Part shown: positions 1 to 7,632 of the stretch, piece by piece | Layout of the letters: each line of letters starts with the position of its first letter | Numbering within the stretch: the stretch's first letter is position 1 | Assembly (NCBI GenBank): GCA_029983575.1 | Contig: JASBZE010000038.1 | Location: 1-15,855, forward strand | Origin: Peptostreptococcaceae bacterium | GTDB taxonomy: Bacteria > Bacillota > Clostridia > Peptostreptococcales > Peptostreptococcaceae | Reading direction: 5' to 3' | Length of the DNA stretch: 15,855 nt | The notes under the pieces: generated by a model | Databases searched by the model: none | Told to the model about the DNA's origin: nothing | The model's input: only the letters and a program-made list of their open reading frames with translations | Translations under genes and position numbers: made by a program

Positions 1-12
1 TTCTTTCCTTTT

Positions 13-104
13 AAAAACCCCCCGTTGATTGGATGACTTCCAAATGTTGGACTAAACCAACTAATGAAGGCCATTTTACAATCTCTACGGGGGGACCTTT
101 TTTT
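13..104. repeat. Long-armed inverted repeat, terminator-like on both strands
   Basis: Perfect 8-bp arms, CCCCCCGT at 18-25 and ACGGGGGG at 87-94, enclose 61 bases. The interior nests two weaker pairs: CTTC (37-40) with GAAG (66-69), and GTTGG (46-50) with CCAAC (57-61). Each outer arm is flanked by a homopolymer: seven T at 98-104 on the plus strand, and five A at 13-17, which read as T on the minus strand. On the minus strand the element starts a few bases after the stop codon of the PHP phosphatase gene, so it could terminate that operon. The long interior is unusual for a plain terminator. The end of an insertion sequence or a small mobile repeat is an equally good reading, and the adjoining gene looks shortened at exactly this junction. 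I do not recognise the element family. Confidence 0.45.
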
Positions 105-909
105 ATTTTCCTACAGTTTTTGATGTATGGGAGTCAGATCCAAATACAAGAGGTATCTCGTACTCTTTGGCAAGTTCTAACATCTTACCATCTACATATA
201 CCTCTCCACAAAACTCTTTTCTTTTCCCAGACACGTTATAATCAAGTTCATAACCTCTCTTAGACATCTCAGAGAATAATTCAACTAACACCTTCATATC
301 CGAGTAATCAAATGGAAACGCCTTACAGAACTTTCTCACTAGATTTATATGACCTATCCTCTTAGGCTTATTACCTCCTAAATCTGATTTAACAGCCTCT
401 AAAACTGTTCTATAATAAATTTCATACAGTTCTTCTATACCACCGGCAGTATCTATCAGCTCACTGAAAACCTCGGTATCATAGTCGATGTGATGTAATT
501 TATCCCCAACACAGACAGCGTGCACCGAAAGGATTGAATCTTCTATCTCCTCACCCAAACCTTCCAAAACAGCAACGTATTTTTCAAGATTATCTCTAAC
601 CTCATCTTCCATACCGGGAATATAATCTATCTCAAAACCGAGATTTATTTTTATATCGTCCTTATATTTATCTTTTAAATACCTAACTCTCTTTACATAA
701 GAAACAAGATCTTTTTCAAGCATTACACTATCATCATCGGGCGATGGATCTATAAATCCCTCTGGATAAGGAAGGTGCTCGGTAAAACTCATTTCCTCCA
801 GACCCACTCTTATAGCCTCAAGAACATAGCTTTCCATATCATCGTCCGTCCCATGGGGACAAAAAGATGAGTGTATATGCCCATCTCTAATTACTTTATT
901 AAAAATCAT
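103..909 (-). CDS. HisJ-type PHP-domain histidinol-phosphatase, C-terminus probably shortened
   Basis: This 268-residue protein belongs to the PHP metal-dependent phosphoesterases of the HisJ/HisK histidinol-phosphatase type, which hydrolyse L-histidinol phosphate in the cytoplasm. Visible metal and active-site positions, in order, are HIH (H11, H13), the FCPHG motif (H19), TEH (E44-H45), GFEIDY (E93), SVH (H130), GHINL (H187) and GSDSH (D259, H261). All expected ligands are therefore present. The protein ends seven residues after the last metal histidine. From memory, the family usually has a further C-terminal helical stretch there, so the tail may have been lost at the junction with the inverted repeat just downstream. 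The start codon lies inside the end of folD (11-base overlap), which implies translational coupling. No other histidine-biosynthesis gene is visible, so the true substrate is open; another phosphate ester is possible. Confidence 0.8.
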   Translation of the reverse strand: MIFNKVIRDGHIHSSFCPHGTDDDMESYVLEAIRVGLEEMSFTEHLPYPEGFIDPSPDDDSVMLEKDLVSYVKRVRYLKDKYKDDIKINLGFEIDYIPGMEDEVRDNLEKYVAVLEGLGEEIEDSILSVHAVCVGDKLHHIDYDTEVFSELIDTAGGIEELYEIYYRTVLEAVKSDLGGNKPKRIGHINLVRKFCKAFPFDYSDMKVLVELFSEMSKRGYELDYNVSGKRKEFCGEVYVDGKMLELAKEYEIPLVFGSDSHTSKTVGK

Positions 910-1780
910 CGCTTACCTCATCAAAACTTTCATCCATTTTCTTTTTCCAAACCTTGACTACACTTTTTGCAAGCACTGAAGTTGTAACTGCTCCAACACC
1001 ACCAGGTACGGGCGTAAACTTGACATCCTCATCAATATTAGAAGTATCAATATCCCCGACTAGTTTTCCATCTTTGAAATTAATACCTACATCAAGTACT
1101 ACAGTTTCTTTTCCAATCCATTCTCCCTTGACAAATTCCGCAGAGCCAGCCGCAGCAACTAATATCTCAGCGTTTTTAACCTCTCTTTCAAGATCTGCTG
1201 TCCTGGTATGACATATCGTAACAGTAGCATTTTTATTTAACATTAAAAAAGCGAGTGGCTTACCAACTACATTTGACCTACCAATTATAACAACTCTCTT
1301 CCCCTCTACTTTAATTCCATAGTATTTCAAAATTTCCATAACCGCTTTTGGAGTGCACGGTACAAAACCACTCTCATCCTTATCGATTAACTTAATCAGA
1401 TTTACTGGATTAAAAGCATCTACATCTTTTGATTCACTGATCTCATACTGAACCTTGTCCTCATCGATGTGTTTTGGAAGCGGTCTAAAACAAAGAATGC
1501 CATCAACGTCATCTCTTGAATTTAAGCCTCTAAGCTTCTTTAAATACTCTTCCTCTCCAACCTCAGCATCTAGAGCTACTACCTCAACTTCAATCCCTGT
1601 CTTTTCCATCCTAGACTTAGCTCCTCTTTCGTACGCCAAGTCATTTTCATCAGAACCAACCCTTAAAATAGCTAGCGTAGGTCTTCTCTTTATATTGTAT
1701 TTTTTTCTAATTGACTCAATGACGGCGATATTTTCCTCGGTAATAGCGTCCGCCACTGGCTTTCCCTTAAGTAGTGTCAT
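899..1780 (-). CDS. folD: FolD, methylene-THF dehydrogenase (cyclohydrolase activity doubtful)
   Basis: FolD oxidises 5,10-methylene-THF to 5,10-methenyl-THF with NAD(P)+ and in many bacteria also hydrolyses the product to 10-formyl-THF. Counting from the chosen start (293 residues), the catalytic Tyr50 and Lys55 lie in the YxxxK segment. KDVDAFNP (118-125), the dinucleotide-binding GRSNVVGKP (167-175) and PGGVGAVT (259-266) are intact. The normally conserved QLPLP motif reads FRPLP (98-102), so the glutamine is missing. With a separate fchA directly upstream, this suggests a dehydrogenase-only enzyme (inference). An ATG at 1784-1786 opens the same frame two codons earlier, but the GAAGGG ribosome site would abut it. 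The ATG at 1778-1780 has a 7-8 base spacing and is preferred. It sits 53 bases after the fchA stop and overlaps the next gene by 11 bases. Confidence 0.93.
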   Translation of the reverse strand: MTLLKGKPVADAITEENIAVIESIRKKYNIKRRPTLAILRVGSDENDLAYERGAKSRMEKTGIEVEVVALDAEVGEEEYLKKLRGLNSRDDVDGILCFRPLPKHIDEDKVQYEISESKDVDAFNPVNLIKLIDKDESGFVPCTPKAVMEILKYYGIKVEGKRVVIIGRSNVVGKPLAFLMLNKNATVTICHTRTADLEREVKNAEILVAAAGSAEFVKGEWIGKETVVLDVGINFKDGKLVGDIDTSNIDEDVKFTPVPGGVGAVTTSVLAKSVVKVWKKKMDESFDEVSDDF

Positions 1781-1801
1781 ATTCATTCCCTTCTCAAATA
1801 A

Positions 1802-1818
1802 TTCATAGTAAATATGAA
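1802..1818. repeat. Short perfect inverted repeat between fchA and folD
   Basis: The arms TTCATA (1802-1807) and TATGAA (1813-1818) enclose five bases in the short gap between fchA and folD. The hairpin is AT-only with no following T-run, so it is not a convincing terminator. It could be a weak mRNA structure ahead of the folD ribosome site. Confidence 0.3.
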
Positions 1819-1833
1819 ACAGTTATATATAAT

Positions 1834-2460
1834 TTAAAGCCTTCTAAAAACAATCTCATTTATCTTATCTAACTTGACCTTTGATTTTGAAATATTTTTC
1901 TTCATCATCTCCCTAATCTCTAAAACATAGTCTTCATCATCAATACCACTTAAATTTACCTCTACATTTATCACGGAGGAACTTAGAGCCGCAAAAAGAA
2001 AGTTAGCTCCTACACCTACATCGCTAACCAGTAGTTTAGAGCTTATTTCAGATAATCTCAAAAGTATATCGAAACTTTCGTAACAAACCTCAAAAACTTT
2101 GATAGGAACTGATGCGGCAATCTTAAGCCCATCTTGCATCTTTTCATGCTTAATTTTTTTCTCTTCATCAGATTCGCTAGGCAATTTATATGCCATAGAT
2201 AAAGGTCCGAAAGCTTCAACATCTCTGTCTATTAAATCCAGAAGAACCTCGGTCAATGAATCTAGCTTTTCGATAAGAGATCTGATCTCATCGTCATACT
2301 CAGCATATTTTTTCTTACCTACTGTGAACTTAGCAGACATATTTCCGAGGGCTACTGCCATAGATCCTACCAAGGCTGTTGCCGCTCCTCCACCAGGCAT
2401 AGATTTATTGGAGCCCAAATCCAAAGTGAACTGTTCTATAGATAAAGTCTTTAAACTCAT
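1834..2460 (-). CDS. fchA: FchA, cyclodeaminase/cyclohydrolase of THF one-carbon metabolism
   Basis: This 208-residue protein is a single-domain member of the formiminotransferase-cyclodeaminase C-terminal family. Members deaminate 5-formimino-THF to 5,10-methenyl-THF, and stand-alone FchA proteins in clostridia are linked to methenyl-THF cyclohydrolase activity. The family signature MPGGGAATALVGSMAVALGN (21-40) is complete, with the conserved Asp-rich helix DRDVEAF (78-84) and the SDVGVGA loop (146-152). The same frame opens seven codons earlier, but an AGGGGGGAT ribosome site lies five bases before the ATG at 2458-2460, which fixes the start there. It is the first gene of the fchA-folD-PHP operon, with its own promoter just upstream. 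Its position between fhs and folD supports the methenyl/10-formyl-THF step rather than amino-acid degradation, because no histidine- or purine-degradation gene is visible. Confidence 0.88.
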   Translation of the reverse strand: MSLKTLSIEQFTLDLGSNKSMPGGGAATALVGSMAVALGNMSAKFTVGKKKYAEYDDEIRSLIEKLDSLTEVLLDLIDRDVEAFGPLSMAYKLPSESDEEKKIKHEKMQDGLKIAASVPIKVFEVCYESFDILLRLSEISSKLLVSDVGVGANFLFAALSSSVINVEVNLSGIDDEDYVLEIREMMKKNISKSKVKLDKINEIVFRRL

Positions 2461-2482
2461 AAAATCCCCCCTAAATGTCAAT

Positions 2483-2496
2483 GATCATAAATGATC
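2483..2496. promoter_or_regulatory. Perfect palindrome at the start of the fchA transcript
   Basis: GATCAT (2483-2488) and ATGATC (2491-2496) form a perfect inverted repeat with a two-base centre. It begins about five bases after the expected transcription start of the fchA promoter and lies upstream of the ribosome site. This is a typical place for a repressor operator. No regulator can be assigned. Confidence 0.4.
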
Positions 2497-2507
2497 GCTT
2501 ATGTACT

Positions 2508-2536
2508 ATTATACCCATTGATTAGGCTTAATTCAA
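2508..2536 (-). promoter_or_regulatory. Sigma-A-type promoter of fchA-folD-PHP
   Basis: On the minus strand a -35 box TTGAAT (2531-2536) and a perfect -10 box TATAAT (2508-2513) are separated by exactly 17 bases. Transcription would start near 2501, leaving a leader of about 40 bases before the fchA ATG. Confidence 0.75.
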
Positions 2537-2560
2537 TTCTTTTTATATCGTCATGATAAT

Positions 2561-2650
2561 ACGCATGTCTAATCAAAGTTACATGATAGTAAATCTGTCT
2601 ATTTAAAGTTAAATATAAATACGACTGTATAATTAGAGTTAAATATAAAA
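2561..2650. repeat. Three imperfect 30-bp tandem repeats upstream of the fchA promoter
   Basis: Units are 2561-2590, 2591-2620 and 2621-2650, with no spacer. All three share the plus-strand core TGTnTAnTnAnAGTTAnAT. Units 2 and 3 match at 23 of 30 positions, and units 1 and 2 at 19 of 30. A degenerate fourth unit may occupy 2531-2560, ending in CATGATAAT as against CATGATAGT in unit 1. The block starts about 25 bases upstream of the -35 box. Near-helical spacing and the position suggest multiple sites for a DNA-binding activator or repressor (inference). The 30-base period also keeps an unlikely repetitive small ORF open. Confidence 0.6.
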
Positions 2651-2704
2651 AGTCACAACTACAGCATATTGAATCAATTAAATTCATTGCTTAATTGTGA
2701 CTTT
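2649..2704 (-). terminator. Probable terminator of fhs
   Basis: On the minus strand, starting 35 bases after the fhs stop codon, perfect 10-bp arms AAAGTCACAA (2704-2695) and TTGTGACTTT (2658-2649) are followed by TTATATTT. The 36-base loop is long for a classic intrinsic terminator, so efficiency is uncertain. Position and the T-rich tail support it, and it separates fhs from the fchA promoter. Confidence 0.5.
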
Positions 2705-2739
2705 AGAATCTTATTTACCGAAAAATATCATAACTAACC

Positions 2740-4413
2740 TTAGAAAAGTCCTTGTATAACACCATTTTCATCTACATCTATATTATGAGCCGCTGGTTTT
2801 TTAGGAAGTCCAGGCATCTTCATTATAGCTCCGGTAAGTGCCACTATAAAACCTGCACCGGCAGAAATAGTAATCTCCCTAACAGTTATCCTAAATCCTT
2901 CAGGTCTTCCTAATTTTGTTTGGTCATCTGTCAATGAATATTGAGTCTTAGCCATACAAATTGGTAGATGCCCGTATCCAAGCTTTTCTAAATTATCGAT
3001 CTCCCTCTTTGCTTCGACAGTGAAATCAACTCCATCAGCTCCATAAACCTTCTGAGCTATTTTTTCTATCTTAGACTCTATTGAATCATCGAGGTCATAA
3101 GCAAATTTGAAATCTCCTTCTCCCTCGTCAATCAGTTTAAGAACTTCTTTAGCTACTTCTATTCCACCATCTCCGCCTTTAGCCCAAACTTCAGAGAGCT
3201 TAACATTTACTCCAAGTTCCTTACACTTATCTTCAATAAGTTTTAACTCTGCATCAGTGTCAAATGGGAATCTATTTATAGCTACAACAGCTGGAAGTCC
3301 ATAAACTTCAGTAATGTTTTCTACATGCTTTAATAAGTTTGGAAGACCCTTTTCAAGAGCTTCTAAATTATCCTCGTTTAAATCTTCCTTTTTAACTCCA
3401 CCATTATATTTTAAAGCCCTTACAGTTGCAACTATAATGACTGCATCAGGAACTATGCCTGCTTTTCTACATTTAATATCTAAAAACTTCTCAGCTCCAA
3501 GATCTGCACCGAAACCTGCCTCAGTGATAACATAGTCGCTAAAATGCATAGCCATCTTTGTAGCAATAACAGAATTACATCCATGTGCTATATTTGCAAA
3601 TGGGCCACCGTGAACAAAAGCAGGAGTTTTTTCCAATGTCTGAACTAAATTTGGTTTTAGAGCATCTTTTAATAGTGCTGCCATAGCTCCATTTGCCTTT
3701 AATTCTCTAGCGGTTACAGGTTCCCCTGAATAATTATAACCAACAATAATATCTCCAAGCTTCTCTTTTAAATCAGTGATGTCATTAGCAAGACAAAAAG
3801 CTGCCATTACCTCAGAAGCAACAGTTATATCAAAGCCGTCCTGTCTAGAAACTCCGTCAACCCTCTTTCCTAGTCCATCGACGATATTTCTAAGCTGTCT
3901 ATCATTCATATCTACAGCCCTTCTCCAAGTTATTCTCTTTGGATCTATTTTTAACTCGTTGCCTTGGTAAATATGATTGTCAAGCATAGCAGCTAAAAGG
4001 TTGTTGGCAGCTCCTATAGCATGAAAATCTCCTGTGAAATGAAGGTTGATATCCTCCATAGGAAGAACCTGAGCATATCCTCCTCCTGCAGCTCCACCCT
4101 TAATACCAAAAACCGGTCCGAGAGATGGCTCCCTTAGGGCTACAATTGTGTTTTTACCAAGCTTACTCATAGCATCTGCAACACCTATAGTAGTAGTTGT
4201 CTTCCCTTCTCCAGCTGGAGTAGGATTTATAGCAGTCGTTAAAATCAACTTTGCCTTTGGTTTTGAATCCTTGATTAAATTATAATCTACCTTGGCCTTA
4301 AACTTTCCGTAAAGCTCAATTTGATCTCCGTTTAAACCTATCTTTTCTGCAATTTCTCTTATGTGTACTGGTTTTGCCTCTTGTGCGATTTGAATGTCAG
4401 TCTTAAATTCCAT
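2740..4413 (-). CDS. fhs: Formate-tetrahydrofolate ligase (10-formyl-THF synthetase)
   Basis: Fhs joins formate to tetrahydrofolate with ATP to give 10-formyl-THF in the cytoplasm. This is the entry point for free formate into purine, formyl-Met and one-carbon pools, and the formate-activating step of acetogenic metabolism. At 557 residues it matches the family's usual length. The P-loop-like PTPAGEGKTT (64-73), the block REPSLGPVFGIKGGAAGGG starting near residue 118, and EAGFGADLGAEKF are all intact. An AGGGGG ribosome site lies five bases before the ATG. It has its own promoter (4479-4506) and a probable terminator, so it can be expressed apart from fchA-folD although it lies directly upstream on the same strand. 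The leader contains a small AAGTT/AACTT hairpin (4425-4440). Identity is secure from the uninterrupted family signature. Confidence 0.97.
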   Translation of the reverse strand: MEFKTDIQIAQEAKPVHIREIAEKIGLNGDQIELYGKFKAKVDYNLIKDSKPKAKLILTTAINPTPAGEGKTTTTIGVADAMSKLGKNTIVALREPSLGPVFGIKGGAAGGGYAQVLPMEDINLHFTGDFHAIGAANNLLAAMLDNHIYQGNELKIDPKRITWRRAVDMNDRQLRNIVDGLGKRVDGVSRQDGFDITVASEVMAAFCLANDITDLKEKLGDIIVGYNYSGEPVTARELKANGAMAALLKDALKPNLVQTLEKTPAFVHGGPFANIAHGCNSVIATKMAMHFSDYVITEAGFGADLGAEKFLDIKCRKAGIVPDAVIIVATVRALKYNGGVKKEDLNEDNLEALEKGLPNLLKHVENITEVYGLPAVVAINRFPFDTDAELKLIEDKCKELGVNVKLSEVWAKGGDGGIEVAKEVLKLIDEGEGDFKFAYDLDDSIESKIEKIAQKVYGADGVDFTVEAKREIDNLEKLGYGHLPICMAKTQYSLTDDQTKLGRPEGFRITVREITISAGAGFIVALTGAIMKMPGLPKKPAAHNIDVDENGVIQGLF

Positions 4414-4478
4414 AATTACCCCCTAAGTTTTCTCGAACTTTTTTTTATAATATTATTTGTTTATTCGTCTATACTTAA

Positions 4479-4506
4479 ATTATATCATTAATTAATATAA
4501 TTTCAA
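4479..4506 (-). promoter_or_regulatory. Promoter of fhs
   Basis: Minus-strand -35 box TTGAAA (4501-4506) and perfect -10 box TATAAT (4479-4484) have a 16-base spacer. The start would fall near 4472, giving a leader of about 60 bases. That is too short for a typical tetrahydrofolate riboswitch, and none is recognisable. The -35 box lies 25 bases beyond the end of the TPR gene. Confidence 0.65.
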
Positions 4507-4530
4507 GTTCTTTTGTTCGTAATTTTAAAA

Positions 4531-5679
4531 TTAATTCATAAACTTCCTTAACTCTCTTAGGCAAGCCTGAGTTATCTCGTCATTTGGATCTAGTTCATAA
4601 GCCCTCTCTATATAGTATGATGCGTTGTCTATATCTCCAACCTCAAGATAAGCCATACCTAAATTACATAAGATTTCTGGATTTTCCTTGATTCTCGCCG
4701 CCTTATCAAAATACTCTATGGCTTTTTTCATATCACCTGTTTGTGCGTAAACGAGTCCGAGCTCAACTAGGGTATCCACTTGTGTAGGTCTTGAAATGAG
4801 AATTTTTTCGTAATACTTAATCGCTTCGTTAATCATACCTAGGCTTCTGTATCCAAGTCCTATCATAAACAATAGATTCCACCAATCCGGAAACTGCGCC
4901 TCCAAATCTTTCAATATCTCTATACCTTCCTCTGCCTTTCCATTTAGAACGAGATTATATCCCTCTTCATAGAGGGCCTTATGATAATTCTGCTCTAAAA
5001 GTTTTCTAATCTCAGCATCTGTCTCACCATCGACACCCAATTCAAGTGCCTTCTCCCAAGACAGCTTAGATTTTATGAACTGATTTTGATTTAAATAGTG
5101 AAATCCTAGCTGATAATAAGCCATTGCATACTCATCATCAATGTCTAAAATCTTCTCTAATGCTTCTAGAGCTTCCAACATAAAATCATTCATTGCCTTT
5201 AAATTTTCATCTTTTTTATATCTCTTAGAGATCTCTTGAGCGGTTATTGCATAGTGATACAATATATTTTCATTTAAAACTCCATCATCATTCATTAAGG
5301 CTATGGCGGCCTTCAAATAAACTAAGGCATCCATTAACTCCCCACCATCAAAACACTCCCTAGCTATATATCCACAAAAGTTTATCAAAGGAAAGTCGTT
5401 TTTTCTCTCTATCTCTCTTAAAAACTCTATGTATTTTTTTGCATAGATAAAATCAGAATCTATACCTAACATATAGATCATTCCATCTGCTATAGATATT
5501 AGATTTAGCCCATTTTCTGCTGTATTTTCCTGGATTCCCTTTACGAGAACAGAATTTTTAATCGGGACCTTTAAACCATCCTCACCAATCTCAATATCTA
5601 TACCGTTTAACTCAGCCTCATTTTTAATCGTTATAAATGCCAGCTCATCTGTTTTCTGAATCAAATAATTATCTATCAT
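4531..5679 (-). CDS. TPR-repeat protein, function unknown
   Basis: This 382-residue protein has no signal peptide or membrane segment, so it is probably cytoplasmic. The C-terminal half carries tandem tetratricopeptide repeats at about 184-216, 232-264, 266-299, 300-333 and 334-366. They show the usual W/L-G-Y-A-P pattern, for example LGLVYAQTGDMKKAIEYFDK and LGMAYLEVGDIDNASYYIER. Residues 1-180 are acidic and mostly helical with weaker repeat-like segments. TPR arrays are protein-protein scaffolds, so the partner cannot be read from sequence. The ATG follows AAGGAGGAGAG, a strong ribosome site. The gene starts 71 bases after the radical SAM gene and may share its transcript. A TATAAT sits almost on the ribosome site but has no good -35 box, so I do not call a promoter there. 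No clear terminator follows, so readthrough into fhs is possible. Confidence 0.85.
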   Translation of the reverse strand: MIDNYLIQKTDELAFITIKNEAELNGIDIEIGEDGLKVPIKNSVLVKGIQENTAENGLNLISIADGMIYMLGIDSDFIYAKKYIEFLREIERKNDFPLINFCGYIARECFDGGELMDALVYLKAAIALMNDDGVLNENILYHYAITAQEISKRYKKDENLKAMNDFMLEALEALEKILDIDDEYAMAYYQLGFHYLNQNQFIKSKLSWEKALELGVDGETDAEIRKLLEQNYHKALYEEGYNLVLNGKAEEGIEILKDLEAQFPDWWNLLFMIGLGYRSLGMINEAIKYYEKILISRPTQVDTLVELGLVYAQTGDMKKAIEYFDKAARIKENPEILCNLGMAYLEVGDIDNASYYIERAYELDPNDEITQACLRELRKFMN

Positions 5680-5750
5680 CTCTCCTCCTTATTATATCGG
5701 TGAATTCTCTCTAAAATTAGCTAATGACTTAATACTTAGCCTATTTAAAT

Positions 5751-7628
5751 CTAGCGTAGGTTCTCAAAGTCATCAAGTTTCATCGAAAGTGTTTTTGATT
5801 TTTCAAACACCTTATCAATATCGTAATTAAATACTATAACATAGTCTTCACGTTCTAAGACCGCATATATATCTTTTTTTAATCTCTCAACATCAAATCT
5901 AAATACCTCAAAATGCATCTTTTTAATCAATGATTTAGCCGGCATATCTAACTTGTGCGGCGCAATCTTTTTTAGATTTTCTACATCTTTCAAAAATTTG
6001 TGTGAAGCGTCTTTTATATCTTTTCCACTAGTCCTATTCATAAACCTAGGCGCTCCACTCGGTCTGCCTGATGAACAGTAATCAAACTTAAGAACTTCCC
6101 TAAATAGATCTAACTGCTCCTCAACTAATTTATCGTATTCAAATTTATTGCCATCACTGTTTTCAAATCTATTGGCGACTTTAGAGTCTTTTAATAAACC
6201 TTTATCTTCTATCAAATTCTCAAAAAAATCATAAAAAGAATCAAACAGGGAATTTCTAGAATGACTCACATCAAAAAATCCATTTGAATCCAAATACTTG
6301 GCAAAAGTATCAAAAAAATCAAAAGGGGTATTGAAGTAATTTTTTTCTACAAAGTCGACACTCAATATGAAATCCTTAGAATTAAAGTAAGTTTCTAACA
6401 CTTCCTCCACATCCTTTAACCTAATCATATCGGAAAAATCCATCTTGTTGCTCTCCAATACCTCATAAGGTGGGTAGTCCCTGTATATGTAATCATACTC
6501 TCTTTCACGATTTCGTATTCCAGTTCCCTTTATTAACTTTAGAAAACCAAGCTGTAAAACCTCTACTCCAATACCAAAAACATCATTAAAAGACTTAATA
6601 AAACTATTCATATCCTCACCAGGAAGCCCGGCAATTAAATCTAAGTGCTGATGTATATTTCTATAAGAACTGATCTTTTGTACAACTTTTTTTAGCCTAT
6701 CAAAATCATCCCTACGACCAATTTCCTCAAGTACCTCGTCATTAGTCGTCTGCACTCCTATTTCAAACTGAAAAAGCCCTGGCCTTGGCTCTTTTAAAAA
6801 CTCTAACATCTCATCAGTAATCAAATGAGCGGTAACCTCAAAGTGGTATGAAGTAAAACCGTTGTCGTTTTCCATCAAAAACCTCATAATATCCATAGAT
6901 TTTCTTTTGTCAGCATTAAAAGTCCTATCTATAAACTTAACTTGGCTTACCCCGGCATCAATTAGATTTTTTAAATCCTCCTTGACCCTGTCTAGAGAGA
7001 AAAACCTCAAACCACTAAGAGTAGAAGAAAGACAGTACTGACAATTAAACGGACAACCGCGAGAAGACTCATAATACACTATCTTATTTTTATATTCACT
7101 TGGATCTAAATTTTTATAAGGGCTAGGAAGTTTGTCCAAATCCATAATCAAAGGCCTCTCAGGATTTAATACAATATCCTCCCCATTGCGAAAACAAATG
7201 CCTAAAATATCTTTTTCGGATTTTCTATCCAATTTTTTTGTTTTTTTATCCAAATAAATCGCAAGCTCCCTAAAAGTATCTTCTCCCTCGCCACAGATAA
7301 TATAATCTACAAAATCATATTTTTTCATTTGTTCGATTGGATCATAACTAACCTCTGGACCACCGAGTATAATTTTTACTTCAGGCATCACCTTTTTTAA
7401 ATTGTTACATATCCTTATGACATCCTCTACATTCCAAATATACACAGAAAAAGCGATGGCGTCATATCCACCCTTGAATATATCCTTTAGAATATAATCG
7501 AGAGAATTATTTATAGTATACTCGCGAATAACAACATCCACATCATCCTTACAGTTTTCCCGTATATATCTTATCGCAAGGTTCGTATGAATGAACTTTG
7601 AGTTTAAAGTTGTAAGTAAAAATTTCAA
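5751..7628 (-). CDS. B12-binding/radical SAM protein, DUF4080 type
   Basis: Domain order is an N-terminal cobalamin-binding-like Rossmann domain (to about residue 130, with LGGPEVSYD and IICGEGED), then a radical SAM core with the 4Fe-4S motif CPFNCQYC (Cys192, Cys196, Cys199), then a C-terminal region like the DUF4080 extension. Such proteins reductively cleave S-adenosylmethionine; B12-linked members often methylate or rearrange substrates, but DUF4080 members have no agreed function. The open frame extends nine codons further to an ATG at 7655 that overlaps the upstream gene. A strong AGGAGAGGTGAT ribosome site inside that stretch sits seven bases before a TTG at 7626-7628, and starting there gives the typical family N-terminus KFLLTTLNSKFIHTN. 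I therefore chose the TTG (625 residues). The upstream unknown gene ends four bases before it, so the two are co-translated. Confidence 0.9.
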   Translation of the reverse strand: MKFLLTTLNSKFIHTNLAIRYIRENCKDDVDVVIREYTINNSLDYILKDIFKGGYDAIAFSVYIWNVEDVIRICNNLKKVMPEVKIILGGPEVSYDPIEQMKKYDFVDYIICGEGEDTFRELAIYLDKKTKKLDRKSEKDILGICFRNGEDIVLNPERPLIMDLDKLPSPYKNLDPSEYKNKIVYYESSRGCPFNCQYCLSSTLSGLRFFSLDRVKEDLKNLIDAGVSQVKFIDRTFNADKRKSMDIMRFLMENDNGFTSYHFEVTAHLITDEMLEFLKEPRPGLFQFEIGVQTTNDEVLEEIGRRDDFDRLKKVVQKISSYRNIHQHLDLIAGLPGEDMNSFIKSFNDVFGIGVEVLQLGFLKLIKGTGIRNREREYDYIYRDYPPYEVLESNKMDFSDMIRLKDVEEVLETYFNSKDFILSVDFVEKNYFNTPFDFFDTFAKYLDSNGFFDVSHSRNSLFDSFYDFFENLIEDKGLLKDSKVANRFENSDGNKFEYDKLVEEQLDLFREVLKFDYCSSGRPSGAPRFMNRTSGKDIKDASHKFLKDVENLKKIAPHKLDMPAKSLIKKMHFEVFRFDVERLKKDIYAVLEREDYVIVFNYDIDKVFEKSKTLSMKLDDFENLR

Positions 7629-7632
7629 ATAA

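Noticed and set aside
33..263. Plus-strand 76-codon frame at the left edge
   Set aside because: It runs across the inverted repeat and antisense to the PHP gene, with no ribosome site and no recognisable protein pattern.
2561..2650. CRISPR array
   Set aside because: The 30-bp units abut without spacers and differ from one another at many positions; no cas gene is present.
2499..2687. 62-codon minus-strand frame with a 10-residue repeating pattern between fhs and fchA
   Set aside because: It has no ribosome site, its start lies within the fhs terminator hairpin, and its repeats follow simply from the 30-bp DNA repeats keeping a frame open. It also runs through the fchA promoter.
4414..4478. 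Tetrahydrofolate riboswitch upstream of fhs
   Set aside because: The predicted leader is only about 60 bases, AT-rich, with one small hairpin and no junction or pseudoknot-like conserved segments.
5690..5695. TATAAT as a promoter of the TPR gene
   Set aside because: It touches the ribosome site, which would leave almost no leader, and no acceptable -35 box lies 16-18 bases upstream.
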